Shown piece by piece: positions 56,600 to 63,759 of a stretch of DNA of 63,759 bases. The notes under the pieces are model-generated. The model was not told the DNA's origin. It worked only from the letters and a program-made list of their open reading frames with translations, and made no database searches. The DNA is from Actinomycetota bacterium (GTDB lineage Bacteria > Actinomycetota > Actinomycetes > Actinomycetales > Microbacteriaceae): NCBI GenBank assembly GCA_009702455.1, contig WLIA01000004.1, positions 1-63,759 of the forward strand, in the 5' to 3' direction. A program made the position numbers and the translations under genes. Every line of letters starts with the position of its first letter. Position 1 is the first letter of the stretch.

Positions 56600-58843
56600 G
56601 TGGGTCACGAAATAGAAACAATGAGCGGAACTCAGTATGAGACCGCAGTTATCGACAACGGCAAGTATGGAAAGCGAACCATTCGCTTTGAGACCGGTCG
56701 CCTTGCACAGCAGGCACAGGGTTCAGCTACCGTTTACATCGACGAAGAGACTATGTTGTTCTCGGCTACCACTGCAAGCAAGCAGCCGAAAGACCAGTTT
56801 GACTTCTTTCCACTAACCATCGACGTCGAAGAGCGCATGTATGCGGCCGGAAGAATTCCGGGAAGCTTCTTTCGTCGCGAAGGTCGCCCATCGACCGAGG
56901 CAATTCTTACCTGCCGCCTAATCGACCGCCCGTTGCGCCCGTCATTCGTTGACGGTCTTCGCAACGAGATTCAGATCGTCGTTTCGGTTCTAGCAATCGA
57001 GCCAGACGAGATGTATGACGTAGTCGCAATCAACGCGGCATCGATGTCAACCCAGCTTGCTGGCTTGCCATTCTCTGGCCCAATCGGTGGAGTGCGTGTT
57101 GCGCTTATCGACGGTCAGTGGGTTGCATTCCCGAAGCACTCACAGCTTGAGCGCTCAGTATTCGACATGGTCGTTGCCGGTCGCGTAATCGTTGAGAACG
57201 GCGTCGAAGACGTTGCCATCATGATGGTTGAGGCAGAAGCTTCAGAGAACGCCTGGAACCTAATCAAGAACGAAGGCGCAACCGCACCTTCTGAGTCTGT
57301 GGTTTCTGAAGGTCTCGAAGCATCGAAGCCTTTCATCAAGGAGCTAGTTGCAGCGCAGTCACGTCTAGCAGCCAAGGCCGCTAAGCCGACCGCTGAATAC
57401 CCGGTGTTCTTGCCTTACGGCGACGAGATGTATGACGCCGTCTATGCAGCCGCAGCAGGCGAACTTTCAAAGGTTTACCTGATTGCAGACAAGACCGCTC
57501 GCCAGGATGCCGACAACGAGCTGAAGGAAGCAACCAAGACCAAGTTGGCTGCACAGTTCGACGAAGCCCTGATGGGTCAGTTCTCGGCTGCTTACAAGTC
57601 TGTAACCAAGAAGATCGTTCGCGACCGCGTTCTTAAAGAAGGCGTTCGCATGGATGGCCGCGGTCTTCGCGACATTCGCCCGATCACGGCAGAGATTCAC
57701 GTTGTTCCTCGCGTTCACGGGTCGGCAATCTTCGAGCGTGGCGAGACTCAGATCATGGGTATCACCACTTTGAACATGTTGAAGATGGAGCAGCAGATCG
57801 ATGCGCTTTCACCTGTAACCAGCAAGCGCTACATGCACAACTACAACTTCCCGCCTTACTCAACTGGTGAGACCGGTCGTGTTGGCACTCCAAAGCGTCG
57901 TGAAATTGGTCACGGTGCGTTGGCAGAGCGTGCGCTAGTTCCAGTTCTTCCTGCACGTGACGAATTTCCTTATGCAATTCGTCAGGTTTCAGAAGCTCTA
58001 GGTTCAAACGGTTCGACCTCAATGGGTTCTGTTTGTGCTTCGACTCTTGCCTTGCTGAGCGCGGGTGTGCCACTTCGTGCACCGGTCGCTGGAATCGCGA
58101 TGGGTCTGATCTCAGACGTCATCGACGGCAAGACAGAGTACGCAGCGTTGACCGACATCCTTGGTGCAGAAGATGCGCTGGGCGACATGGACTTCAAGGT
58201 TGCTGGCACAAGCGAATTCATCACAGCGATTCAGCTAGACACCAAGCTCGACGGCATTCCTGCGTCGGTTCTTGCTAGCGCTCTTTTGCAGGCGAAAGAG
58301 GCTCGTTTGAGCATTCTCGCCATCATGGCAGAAGAAATCAGCGAGCCTGACGAGATGGCGCCAACCGCGCCTCGCGTTATCTCGGTGCGAATTCCTCTCG
58401 ACAAGATAGGCGAGGTCATTGGCCCGAAGGGCAAGATTATCAACGAGATTCAGGCCGAGACCGGCGCAGAAATCTCAATCGAAGACGACGGAACCGTTTA
58501 CATCGGTGCAACCGACGGACCTTCGGCAGAAGCTGCCAAGTCACGCATCAACGCCATCGCGAACCCACACGTTCCTGAAATCGGCGAGCGTTTCTTGGGA
58601 ACCGTTGTGAAGCTGGCCACCTTCGGTGCGTTCATTTCACTGGTTCCGGGCAAGGATGGCCTACTGCACATCTCTGAGCTAAAGAAGATGGCTGGCAAGC
58701 GTGTCGAGAACGTCGAAGACGTGCTCGAGGTTGGCCAGAAGATTCAGGTTGAAATCACCAAAATCGATGACCGCGGAAAGCTTTCGCTGAGCCCGGTTGT
58801 TGAGGGTGACGGCGCAGCCGCTTCGTCTGACGACGAAGAATAA
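56600..58843 (+). CDS. pnp: Polyribonucleotide nucleotidyltransferase (PNPase)
   Basis: A 747-residue phosphorolytic 3'-5' exoribonuclease central to mRNA decay. It has two RNase PH-like domains (first with [16 protein letters not shown]; second with [27 protein letters not shown] and [12 protein letters not shown]-type [17 protein letters not shown]), then a KH domain ([22 protein letters not shown]) and an S1 domain ([30 protein letters not shown]). GTG at 56600 is chosen because AGAGGAGGA lies 6 nt upstream; the frame opens at 56567. The long leader suggests autoregulation. Confidence 0.97.
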   Translation: MGHEIETMSGTQYETAVIDNGKYGKRTIRFETGRLAQQAQGSATVYIDEETMLFSATTASKQPKDQFDFFPLTIDVEERMYAAGRIPGSFFRREGRPSTEAILTCRLIDRPLRPSFVDGLRNEIQIVVSVLAIEPDEMYDVVAINAASMSTQLAGLPFSGPIGGVRVALIDGQWVAFPKHSQLERSVFDMVVAGRVIVENGVEDVAIMMVEAEASENAWNLIKNEGATAPSESVVSEGLEASKPFIKELVAAQSRLAAKAAKPTAEYPVFLPYGDEMYDAVYAAAAGELSKVYLIADKTARQDADNELKEATKTKLAAQFDEALMGQFSAAYKSVTKKIVRDRVLKEGVRMDGRGLRDIRPITAEIHVVPRVHGSAIFERGETQIMGITTLNMLKMEQQIDALSPVTSKRYMHNYNFPPYSTGETGRVGTPKRREIGHGALAERALVPVLPARDEFPYAIRQVSEALGSNGSTSMGSVCASTLALLSAGVPLRAPVAGIAMGLISDVIDGKTEYAALTDILGAEDALGDMDFKVAGTSEFITAIQLDTKLDGIPASVLASALLQAKEARLSILAIMAEEISEPDEMAPTAPRVISVRIPLDKIGEVIGPKGKIINEIQAETGAEISIEDDGTVYIGATDGPSAEAAKSRINAIANPHVPEIGERFLGTVVKLATFGAFISLVPGKDGLLHISELKKMAGKRVENVEDVLEVGQKIQVEITKIDDRGKLSLSPVVEGDGAAASSDDEE

Positions 58844-58846
58844 AAC

Positions 58847-58852
58847 TAGGCT
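58847..58852 (+). promoter_or_regulatory. Candidate -10 element of the M16 peptidase gene
   Basis: TAGGCT is followed by 6 nt and GTG, in the 15-bp gap after pnp. There is no ribosome-binding site, so the gene may have its own leaderless start as well as read-through. Confidence 0.45.
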
Positions 58853-58858
58853 CTGGTT

Positions 58859-60193
58859 GTGGCAGAAATTTTCTTTCCTCTAGACCAGAGCGAGCTTTCG
58901 TTCACCGCTTCGGGTGGTAGCACGGTTCACCGTTCTATCCTCCGAAGCGGTGTTCGTGTTTTAACCGAACACGTGCCTGGAGCACAGAGTGCGAGCGTTT
59001 CGTTTTCGGTTGCGGTTGGCTCTCGCGACGAAACCAATGGCCACTTCGGCAGCACTCACTTTCTCGAGCACCTGCTTTTCAAGGGCACAAAGCGTCGCAC
59101 CGCTCTAGACATCGCTATCGCATTCGACAGCGTCGGCGGTTCTTCTAACGCTTCAACCGGCAAAGAGCACACCAGCTACTATGCGCGCGTGCAAGACAAA
59201 GCGCTGCCGCTCGCTGTCGACGTGATTGCCGACATGCTCACCTCGTCGCTTATCGATGCAACCGAATTTGAGAACGAACGCACCGTGATTCTCGAAGAGC
59301 TGGCGATGAACGAAGACGATCCGCAGGATGTCGCCCACGAAGCGTTCTCTGAGGCGGTGCTCGGCGACCACGAACTCGGTCGCCCAATCGGCGGCAACAA
59401 AGAAACCATCGGAGCCGTATCTCGCGATGCCGTGTGGCAGCACTACCAGCAGAACTACCGCCCGCAAGACCTAGTTGTTGCTGCGGCCGGGGGAGTCAAG
59501 CACTCCGAATTCGTCGCTCTGGTCGAAAAGGAACTTTCGGCGGCCGGCTGGGATCTCGGTCAGTCTGCAGCCCCTGTTGCTCGCCGCAGCAACGTGCAGG
59601 CCAAGATCACTCGCGGCAAGCCGCTTCAGGTCATCAAGCGACCAATCGCTCAGGCCAACATCTTGTTAGGCATGCCCGGCATCATCGGCAACGACCCGCG
59701 CCGCTACGCGATGGGAATTCTGAACACGGTTCTCGGTGGCGGAATGTCGTCGCGTCTGTTTCAGGAAATCCGTGAAAAGCGCGGCCTGGCCTACAGCGTC
59801 TACTCGTTCAACCAGGGCTACAGCGATGCCTCGACTTTCGGTTTGTATGCCGGATGCTCGCCGGCTAAAGCCGAACAGGTCACCCGCCTGATGCTCGATG
59901 AGTTCGAGAAGATTGCCCAGAGCTCAATCACCACAGATGAACTTGAACTCGCAATCGGCAACATCTCTGGAGGCCTAGCGCTGAAGTTTGAGAGCAGTCA
60001 GGCTCGCATGAGCAGGCTGGTCGGGTCAGAAATGTCGACCGGCGAGTTCTTCGACCTCGATGAAACCATCGAACGCTTCTCGGCCGTGACAACCGAGCAG
60101 GTGCAGCTGCTGGTTCAAGACTTGCTGCTCGGTGAGCGCACAATTGTTGCCGTCGGCGATGTCGAAGAGAAGACCTTCGAACCATTTCTGTAG
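58859..60193 (+). CDS. M16 family zinc peptidase
   Basis: A 444-residue peptidase of the pitrilysin/processing-peptidase-like M16 family. The inverted zinc motif HFLEH (H67, E70, H71) is in GSTHFLEHLLFKGTKRR, with the downstream glutamate in ENERTVILEELAMNEDDP (near residue 146). The C-terminal half has the RGLAYSVYSF-type segment REKRGLAYSVYSFNQGY. It directly follows pnp, as in most Gram-positive bacteria. The natural substrate is unknown; cytoplasmic location is inferred from the lack of a signal peptide. Confidence 0.94.
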   Translation: MAEIFFPLDQSELSFTASGGSTVHRSILRSGVRVLTEHVPGAQSASVSFSVAVGSRDETNGHFGSTHFLEHLLFKGTKRRTALDIAIAFDSVGGSSNASTGKEHTSYYARVQDKALPLAVDVIADMLTSSLIDATEFENERTVILEELAMNEDDPQDVAHEAFSEAVLGDHELGRPIGGNKETIGAVSRDAVWQHYQQNYRPQDLVVAAAGGVKHSEFVALVEKELSAAGWDLGQSAAPVARRSNVQAKITRGKPLQVIKRPIAQANILLGMPGIIGNDPRRYAMGILNTVLGGGMSSRLFQEIREKRGLAYSVYSFNQGYSDASTFGLYAGCSPAKAEQVTRLMLDEFEKIAQSSITTDELELAIGNISGGLALKFESSQARMSRLVGSEMSTGEFFDLDETIERFSAVTTEQVQLLVQDLLLGERTIVAVGDVEEKTFEPFL

Positions 60194-60227
60194 ACCTATT
60201 TTCTAGCGTTGGCTAGTTGTCGATTGG

Positions 60228-60233
60228 TAGGTT
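60228..60233 (+). promoter_or_regulatory. Possible -10 element of dapB
   Basis: TAGGTT is followed by 7 nt and the ATG of dapB. GGTAGG in the same place could instead serve as a distant ribosome-binding site, so this is uncertain. Confidence 0.3.
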
Positions 60234-60240
60234 TGACTTC

Positions 60241-60963
60241 ATGAGCATCTCAGTGGCAGTGGTTGGCGCAACCGGGCGCATGGGCAAGTTGACCCTAGAC
60301 CTAATCGAAGCGTCGCAAGACCTAGAGCTTTTTGCCGCGCTCGATTCCAAGAGTGACATCACCCAAACCATCGGGGCAGACGTGGTGATTGATCTCACCA
60401 GATTCGACGTCAGCCAATCGGTTGTCGAGCACGCCGTTGCAAACAACCAGAAACTAGTGGTTGGCACCAGTGGTTGGTCGGCAACTCACCTGCAGCAGCT
60501 CGAAAAGAAACTGCAGTCTTCTGAGGCGGCCGTTGTAGTTGTGCCAAATTTCTCTATCGGTTCGATGCTGGCAACAAAGTTTGCGACCGAAGCCGCCAAG
60601 TTTTTCGATTCAATCGAAATCGTTGAGGCTCATCACGCAGGCAAGGTCGACTCTCCATCTGGCACGGCGGTGCGCACCGCCGAACTTATCGCTGGCGCTC
60701 GCGACGGCAAGCCAATTCTTCTACCTGGTGTCGGTCAGCAGGCCCGCGGTGAAATTGTTGCCGGGGTGCCAATTCATAGCCTGCGCATCAATGGTGTTTC
60801 GGCCAAGCAAGACGTTTTTCTTGGGGGCGAAAGCGAGCTGCTCACCCTGAGCCACGAGACCACTTCGGTGCGAGCTTACGTGGCCGGCATTTTGGCCTCG
60901 ATCCGTTTCGCCGCCAAGTCGACCGGCCTCACCGTCGGTCTGCAAAACGTTCTAGGCCTATAG
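60241..60963 (+). CDS. dapB: 4-hydroxy-tetrahydrodipicolinate reductase
   Basis: A 240-residue NAD(P)H enzyme of lysine/diaminopimelate synthesis, acting directly after DapA. The Rossmann motif is VAVVGATGRMGKLTLDLIE, and the catalytic region is IVEAHHAGKVDSPSGTAVRTAELI, where HH and K contact the substrate. The frame is open to 60217, but ATG at 60241 gives the family N-terminus. dapA lies 2.2 kb downstream; between them are a small membrane gene, a thioredoxin pair and thyX, a spread version of the common dapB-thyX-dapA order. Confidence 0.96.
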   Translation: MSISVAVVGATGRMGKLTLDLIEASQDLELFAALDSKSDITQTIGADVVIDLTRFDVSQSVVEHAVANNQKLVVGTSGWSATHLQQLEKKLQSSEAAVVVVPNFSIGSMLATKFATEAAKFFDSIEIVEAHHAGKVDSPSGTAVRTAELIAGARDGKPILLPGVGQQARGEIVAGVPIHSLRINGVSAKQDVFLGGESELLTLSHETTSVRAYVAGILASIRFAAKSTGLTVGLQNVLGL

Positions 60964-60970
60964 ACGCTTC

Positions 60971-61432
60971 ATGAAATACAACGCAAAAATCGGCGCTTTC
61001 CTCATGGCCGCGCTAACCCTGATTTACACCGTGCTACTGGCCAACACCGGCATCATGCTCTTGCTGCTCGATGAGCCCGTCGCCAAAATCATGGGGTTCT
61101 TCATCCTGGTCTTTCCGATTCTGGCAATCTGGCTGATCATCCGTGAATTCAGTTTTGGCATCAAGGTGGAGCGCTACGCAACCAAGGTCGAAACCGAGGG
61201 CAAGTGGCCGCACTTTGCCTTCGAGTTGCGTCCGAGTGGTCGCCCAACCCGCGAGTCTGCCGACCGAGTTTTCGAAAGCTATGCAAAGGCAGTCCAAGCG
61301 AATCCTGAGAGTGCGTTGGCTTGGTTCTCACTTGGATTGGCCTACGACGCAGCCGGCGATCGCGCGAGGGCGCGCAAGGCAATGAGAAAGGCCCTGGCGT
61401 TAGACGCCAAGGCCCATCTCAATTCGAATTAG
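60971..61432 (+). CDS. Membrane protein with C-terminal tetratricopeptide-like repeat
   Basis: A 153-residue protein with two membrane helices at about residues 7-32 and 38-60, followed by a soluble part. Residues 100-150 contain VFESYAKAVQANPESALAWFSLGLAYDAAGDRARARKAMRKALALD, which has the spacing of about one and a half TPR units. It begins 7 bp after dapB and is probably co-transcribed. TPR units mediate protein contacts; the partner is unknown. It converges with the DUF4395 gene with a 4-bp overlap. Confidence 0.8.
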   Translation: MKYNAKIGAFLMAALTLIYTVLLANTGIMLLLLDEPVAKIMGFFILVFPILAIWLIIREFSFGIKVERYATKVETEGKWPHFAFELRPSGRPTRESADRVFESYAKAVQANPESALAWFSLGLAYDAAGDRARARKAMRKALALDAKAHLNSN

Positions 61433-61884
61433 CCGCGAATAATTCCGATGCGTCGAAGGCCCAGGTACATCTGGCAGCCGAGGCAGTAGTTGAACGCAGA
61501 GTTCAAGAACGATGCCATGAAAACGGCAGCAGCGGCAATCGCGATGCCCGATTCAACGCCGGCGAAGGCGAGCGCGAAGCCCACGCTTGCAACGAAGAGA
61601 CCGACTAGCTGAGCGAAGCGTGGTGGTCGTGAGTCTTCTAGTTCTTTGGCCGCTTGCAGTCGTGGTCGCACAAACTTTCTAAACAACCAGCCGTATGGGT
61701 GCTTTGCGTTGCCAAAGAGCACGCCCCATAGAAACGCCACCCAGACATAGGCAAAGAGTGAAAACGCGAGTGCACTTGTGCTGGCATCGAGCGCTAAGAA
61801 GAAAGTGATCAAAACGAGCACTGAGGTGATTGCGGCTCCGAACCTCGGGCCGCGCGGGTCGATTTGGCTATGTGATTTGCTCAT
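61429..61884 (-). CDS. DUF4395 family membrane protein
   Basis: A 151-residue protein with four predicted membrane helices (about residues 15-35, 38-58, 93-113 and 115-132). It begins with the family pattern QIDPRGPRFGAAIT and ends with a conserved CLGC (C134, C137) just after the last helix. DUF4395 proteins are often encoded next to thioredoxin-like proteins, as here, and the CxxC suggests a membrane redox partner. It overlaps the thioredoxin gene by one base (TAATG), so the two are coupled. Confidence 0.88.
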   Translation of the reverse strand: MSKSHSQIDPRGPRFGAAITSVLVLITFFLALDASTSALAFSLFAYVWVAFLWGVLFGNAKHPYGWLFRKFVRPRLQAAKELEDSRPPRFAQLVGLFVASVGFALAFAGVESGIAIAAAAVFMASFLNSAFNYCLGCQMYLGLRRIGIIRG

Positions 61885-62333
61885 TAGATATTGAAGTGTC
61901 CTATCTCATCTTTTATTGTTTGTTCTTTTGCGGTGCCACCGATGCGCGAAGTCACTCGGCCGGAGGCATCCAAGACCAGGGTGGTCGGGGTTTGTAAAAT
62001 GTTGTATTTCTTTGCCAAGTCGAGCCTGTTGGTGATGTCGACCTCGATGTGCAAAATGCCCTCGCTGTGCTGCTCGAGATCCTTATAGACCCGAGCCGTT
62101 TGCACACACTGCGAGCAAAACTCGCTCGAAAACTGCAAGAACGTCAGGCGCTCACCAAAGGCCGTGACCGGCTGTCCGTTCTTGGTTGCGCCGAGCTCGG
62201 CCAAATCGATCTGCCCCCCGTTTGAAACCTTCTTCGAGCGACCGGTGCGTGAACGCCAAACCAAGCCGGCAACCAGGGCGGCCAAAACCACGACTGCTAC
62301 CAGGATGATTCGAATCTCGAAATTGATGTTCAC
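61884..62333 (-). CDS. Membrane-anchored thioredoxin-like protein
   Basis: A 149-residue protein with one N-terminal membrane helix (residues 8-26) and an extracytoplasmic thioredoxin fold. The active site is CSQC (C73-C76) in FSSEFCSQCVQTARVY, and the cis-proline loop is ILQTPTTLVLD. The SQ dipeptide is unlike the GP of thioredoxin or PH of DsbA, so its redox potential cannot be guessed. It starts with GTG, where GAGAAT lies 6 nt upstream as a weak leaderless-type -10. With the downstream CxxC membrane protein it may form an electron-transfer pair across the membrane. Confidence 0.9.
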   Translation of the reverse strand: MNINFEIRIILVAVVVLAALVAGLVWRSRTGRSKKVSNGGQIDLAELGATKNGQPVTAFGERLTFLQFSSEFCSQCVQTARVYKDLEQHSEGILHIEVDITNRLDLAKKYNILQTPTTLVLDASGRVTSRIGGTAKEQTIKDEIGHFNI

Positions 62334-62400
62334 AGGTCAATTCTCTCGCACCGAGGCTGCCAGCTCAGGCTCGTTGCAAATTGTTACCGTGGCTCGCCGC

Positions 62401-62406
62401 TAGGCT
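62401..62406 (+). promoter_or_regulatory. Candidate -10 element of thyX
   Basis: TAGGCT is followed by 7 nt and the GTG of thyX. The only purine-rich stretch, AAGG, is too close to the start to be a ribosome-binding site. Confidence 0.45.
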
Positions 62407-62413
62407 ATAAGGC

Positions 62414-63148
62414 GTGTCAGAGATCAAATTTAGAAGCGATGTAACCGTTGAACTAGTGCGTTCGAGCGCGTCAGACAGCGATGTGCTATTTGCCGCCCGC
62501 GTTTCGACCCAGGGTGAGCAAACCCTCGAGGCCGCCGCTGCCCGCGTCGACGCCAGCGAAGACGAAAAGCGCAGCAAAGGCCTCATCAACTACCTAATGC
62601 GCGACCGTCACGGTTCGCCTTTCGAGCACAATTCGATGACTTTTTATGTGCAGGCACCAATCTTCGTGTTCCGAGAGTTTCAGCGCCACCGCATCGCCAG
62701 CTACAACGAAGAATCGGGCCGATACAAGCAGCTCGACCCTGTTTTCTACGTGCCAGGTCCAGATCGCAACCTGATTCAGATTGGCAAGACCGGCAGCTAC
62801 GACTTCATCCCTGGAACAGCAGAGCAGACCGCCCTGGTTGAGCAGGAATCTCGCACCGCTTCGATTCAGGCCTACGAGGCTTATCAGCGAATGTTAGAAG
62901 CGGGTGTGGCCCGCGAGGTTGCCAGAATCATTCTTCCGCTAAACATCTACTCGAGCATGTATGTCACCATGAATGCGCGCGCACTTATGAACTTCTTGAG
63001 CCTTCGCACCAAGCGCGAGGGAACCCACTTTCCGTCATTCCCTCAGCGCGAAATCGAAATGTGCGCAGAGAAGATGGAAGATTTCTGGGCCGAACTCATG
63101 CCCTACACCTATGCGGCATTTAACGAGAATGGTCGCGTAGCGCCTTAG
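62414..63148 (+). CDS. thyX: Flavin-dependent thymidylate synthase
   Basis: A 244-residue FAD enzyme that methylates dUMP to dTMP using methylenetetrahydrofolate and NADPH. The ThyX signature RHRxxSxNExSxRY is complete at residues 91-104 (RHRIASYNEESGRY). Dependence on ThyX rather than ThyA is common in actinobacteria with small genomes; whether thyA exists elsewhere cannot be seen. The neighbouring dapB, thyX and dapA are a frequent actinobacterial grouping. GTG start, probably leaderless. Confidence 0.97.
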   Translation: MSEIKFRSDVTVELVRSSASDSDVLFAARVSTQGEQTLEAAAARVDASEDEKRSKGLINYLMRDRHGSPFEHNSMTFYVQAPIFVFREFQRHRIASYNEESGRYKQLDPVFYVPGPDRNLIQIGKTGSYDFIPGTAEQTALVEQESRTASIQAYEAYQRMLEAGVAREVARIILPLNIYSSMYVTMNARALMNFLSLRTKREGTHFPSFPQREIEMCAEKMEDFWAELMPYTYAAFNENGRVAP

Positions 63149-63152
63149 CCGC

Positions 63153-63158
63153 TACCCT
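63153..63158 (+). promoter_or_regulatory. Candidate -10 element of dapA
   Basis: TACCCT is followed by 6 nt and the ATG of dapA in the 16-bp gap after thyX. No ribosome-binding site is present. Confidence 0.4.
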
Positions 63159-63164
63159 TTAGTC

Positions 63165-63759
63165 ATGGCGCAGAACAAAAACATCTTCGGACAGGTGCTA
63201 GTTGCACTGGTCACCCCGATGAACTCTGAGGGTGAAGTTGACTGGCCTGCGACCGAAAAACACATCGACTATGTGATCTCAAACGGTGCCGACGGAGTTG
63301 TGGTTACCGGCACTACCGGTGAGACCAGCACTCTAACCGACGCAGAAAAATTGAAGCTCGTCGAAGTTGGCAAGTCTGTTTCTGCCGGTCGCGCCAAGAT
63401 CATCACCGGCGGTGGCTCTAACGAAACCGCGCACGCAATGCAGCTCTACAAGGCAAGCGAAAAAGCCGGAGCCGACGGCGTCATGATCGTCACCCCTTAC
63501 TACAACAAGCCAACTCAGGCGGGTGTACTAACTCACTTCAGGCTTATCGCAGATTCGACAGACCTGCCGGTTATTCTCTATGACATTCCAGGCCGCACGG
63601 GAATTCCTATCGCATACGAAACCATTCTTCGCGCGGCGAAGCACCCAAACATCGTCGCAATCAAAGACGCCAAGGGCGATCTCGCTCAAGCTTCACGCGT
63701 CATGAACGAAACTGAACTGCTCTATTTCTCGGGCGATGACAGCAACGTGTTGCCTCACA
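63165..63759 (+). CDS. dapA: 4-hydroxy-tetrahydrodipicolinate synthase, N-terminal two thirds
   Basis: The gene runs off the right edge; 198 codons are present of an expected 290-300. The product condenses pyruvate with aspartate semialdehyde, the first committed step to diaminopimelate and lysine. The start is AQNKNIFGQVLVALVTPM; GTTGETSTLTDAEK holds the conserved Thr-Thr of the proton relay, VTPYYNKPTQ follows, and the Schiff-base lysine is in IVAIKDAKGD near residue 167, after the LYDIPGRTG loop. It is close to dapB of the same pathway. Confidence 0.95.
   Translation, partial: MAQNKNIFGQVLVALVTPMNSEGEVDWPATEKHIDYVISNGADGVVVTGTTGETSTLTDAEKLKLVEVGKSVSAGRAKIITGGGSNETAHAMQLYKASEKAGADGVMIVTPYYNKPTQAGVLTHFRLIADSTDLPVILYDIPGRTGIPIAYETILRAAKHPNIVAIKDAKGDLAQASRVMNETELLYFSGDDSNVLPH

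Noticed and set aside
56419-56640. A 73-codon open frame in the pnp leader
   Set aside because: No plausible product or ribosome-binding site; it runs through the terminator-like hairpin and the pnp Shine-Dalgarno region, so I treat the stretch as leader RNA.

Overview
The window is a compact, ordinary-looking stretch of chromosome from an actinobacterium, most likely a small-genome member of the Microbacteriaceae (freshwater Luna/Rhodoluna/Aquiluna type). The evidence is the gene order tRNA-Arg/argS-lysA-hom-thrC-thrB-rho-prfA-prmC-tsaC-wecA-atp, the flavin-dependent thymidylate synthase ThyX, an Arg/Asn-rich insert in Rho, a Gly/Pro-rich IF2, very short intergenic gaps and a moderate GC content. 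The family placement is inference. I see no CRISPR array, insertion sequence, prophage, rRNA or plasmid gene.

Layout. 1-3.0 kb: start of pncB (minus), murI, rph, rdgB, a DedA membrane protein and tRNA-Arg(CCG). 3.0-4.4 kb: orphan sugar-type binding lipoprotein. 4.4-15.2 kb: argS, lysine/threonine synthesis (lysA, hom, thrC, thrB), rho, then release-factor genes (prfA, prmC) and tsaC. 15.2-23.8 kb: wecA and the complete F1Fo ATP synthase operon, ending at a bidirectional terminator. 23.8-26.5 kb: cobalamin adenosyltransferase, YaaA and an ogt-tag alkylation-repair pair. 26.6-38.1 kb: a probable putrescine/polyamine utilisation region (class III aminotransferase, Lrp regulator, aminobutyraldehyde dehydrogenase, alanine dehydrogenase, PotDABC importer, GabT), interrupted by an FtsK-like ATPase. 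38.1-49.4 kb: isoprenoid genes dxr and ispG around an M50 protease, then proS, nusA, ylxR, infB, rbfA, truB. 49.4-55.0 kb: phosphate uptake (pstCAB, pstS, a degenerate PstS-like lipoprotein) inserted between truB and ribF. 55.0-63.8 kb: ribF, rpsO, pnp, an M16 peptidase, dapB, a thioredoxin/DUF4395 pair, thyX and the first part of dapA.

How parts fit together. In the polyamine region, imported putrescine could be transaminated to 4-aminobutanal, oxidised to GABA and transaminated to succinate semialdehyde. Alanine dehydrogenase could recycle alanine made by a pyruvate-dependent aminotransferase. An Lrp-type regulator sits between the aminotransferase and dehydrogenase genes. Phosphate genes carry 11-bp-phased TTAAC/TTCAC repeats like actinobacterial PhoP boxes.

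The most notable non-coding pattern is at transcription-unit starts. About sixteen genes without a clear Shine-Dalgarno sequence have a TANNNT-like (occasionally CANNNT) hexamer 6-7 nt before ATG/GTG, as expected for leaderless mRNAs. The dedA start codon lies one base after the 3' end of tRNA-Arg, so tRNA maturation itself could create a leaderless dedA message. Other structures worth testing are a hairpin that includes part of the infB ribosome-binding site, a terminator-like hairpin in the long pnp leader, and an inverted repeat overlapping the predicted lrp promoter.
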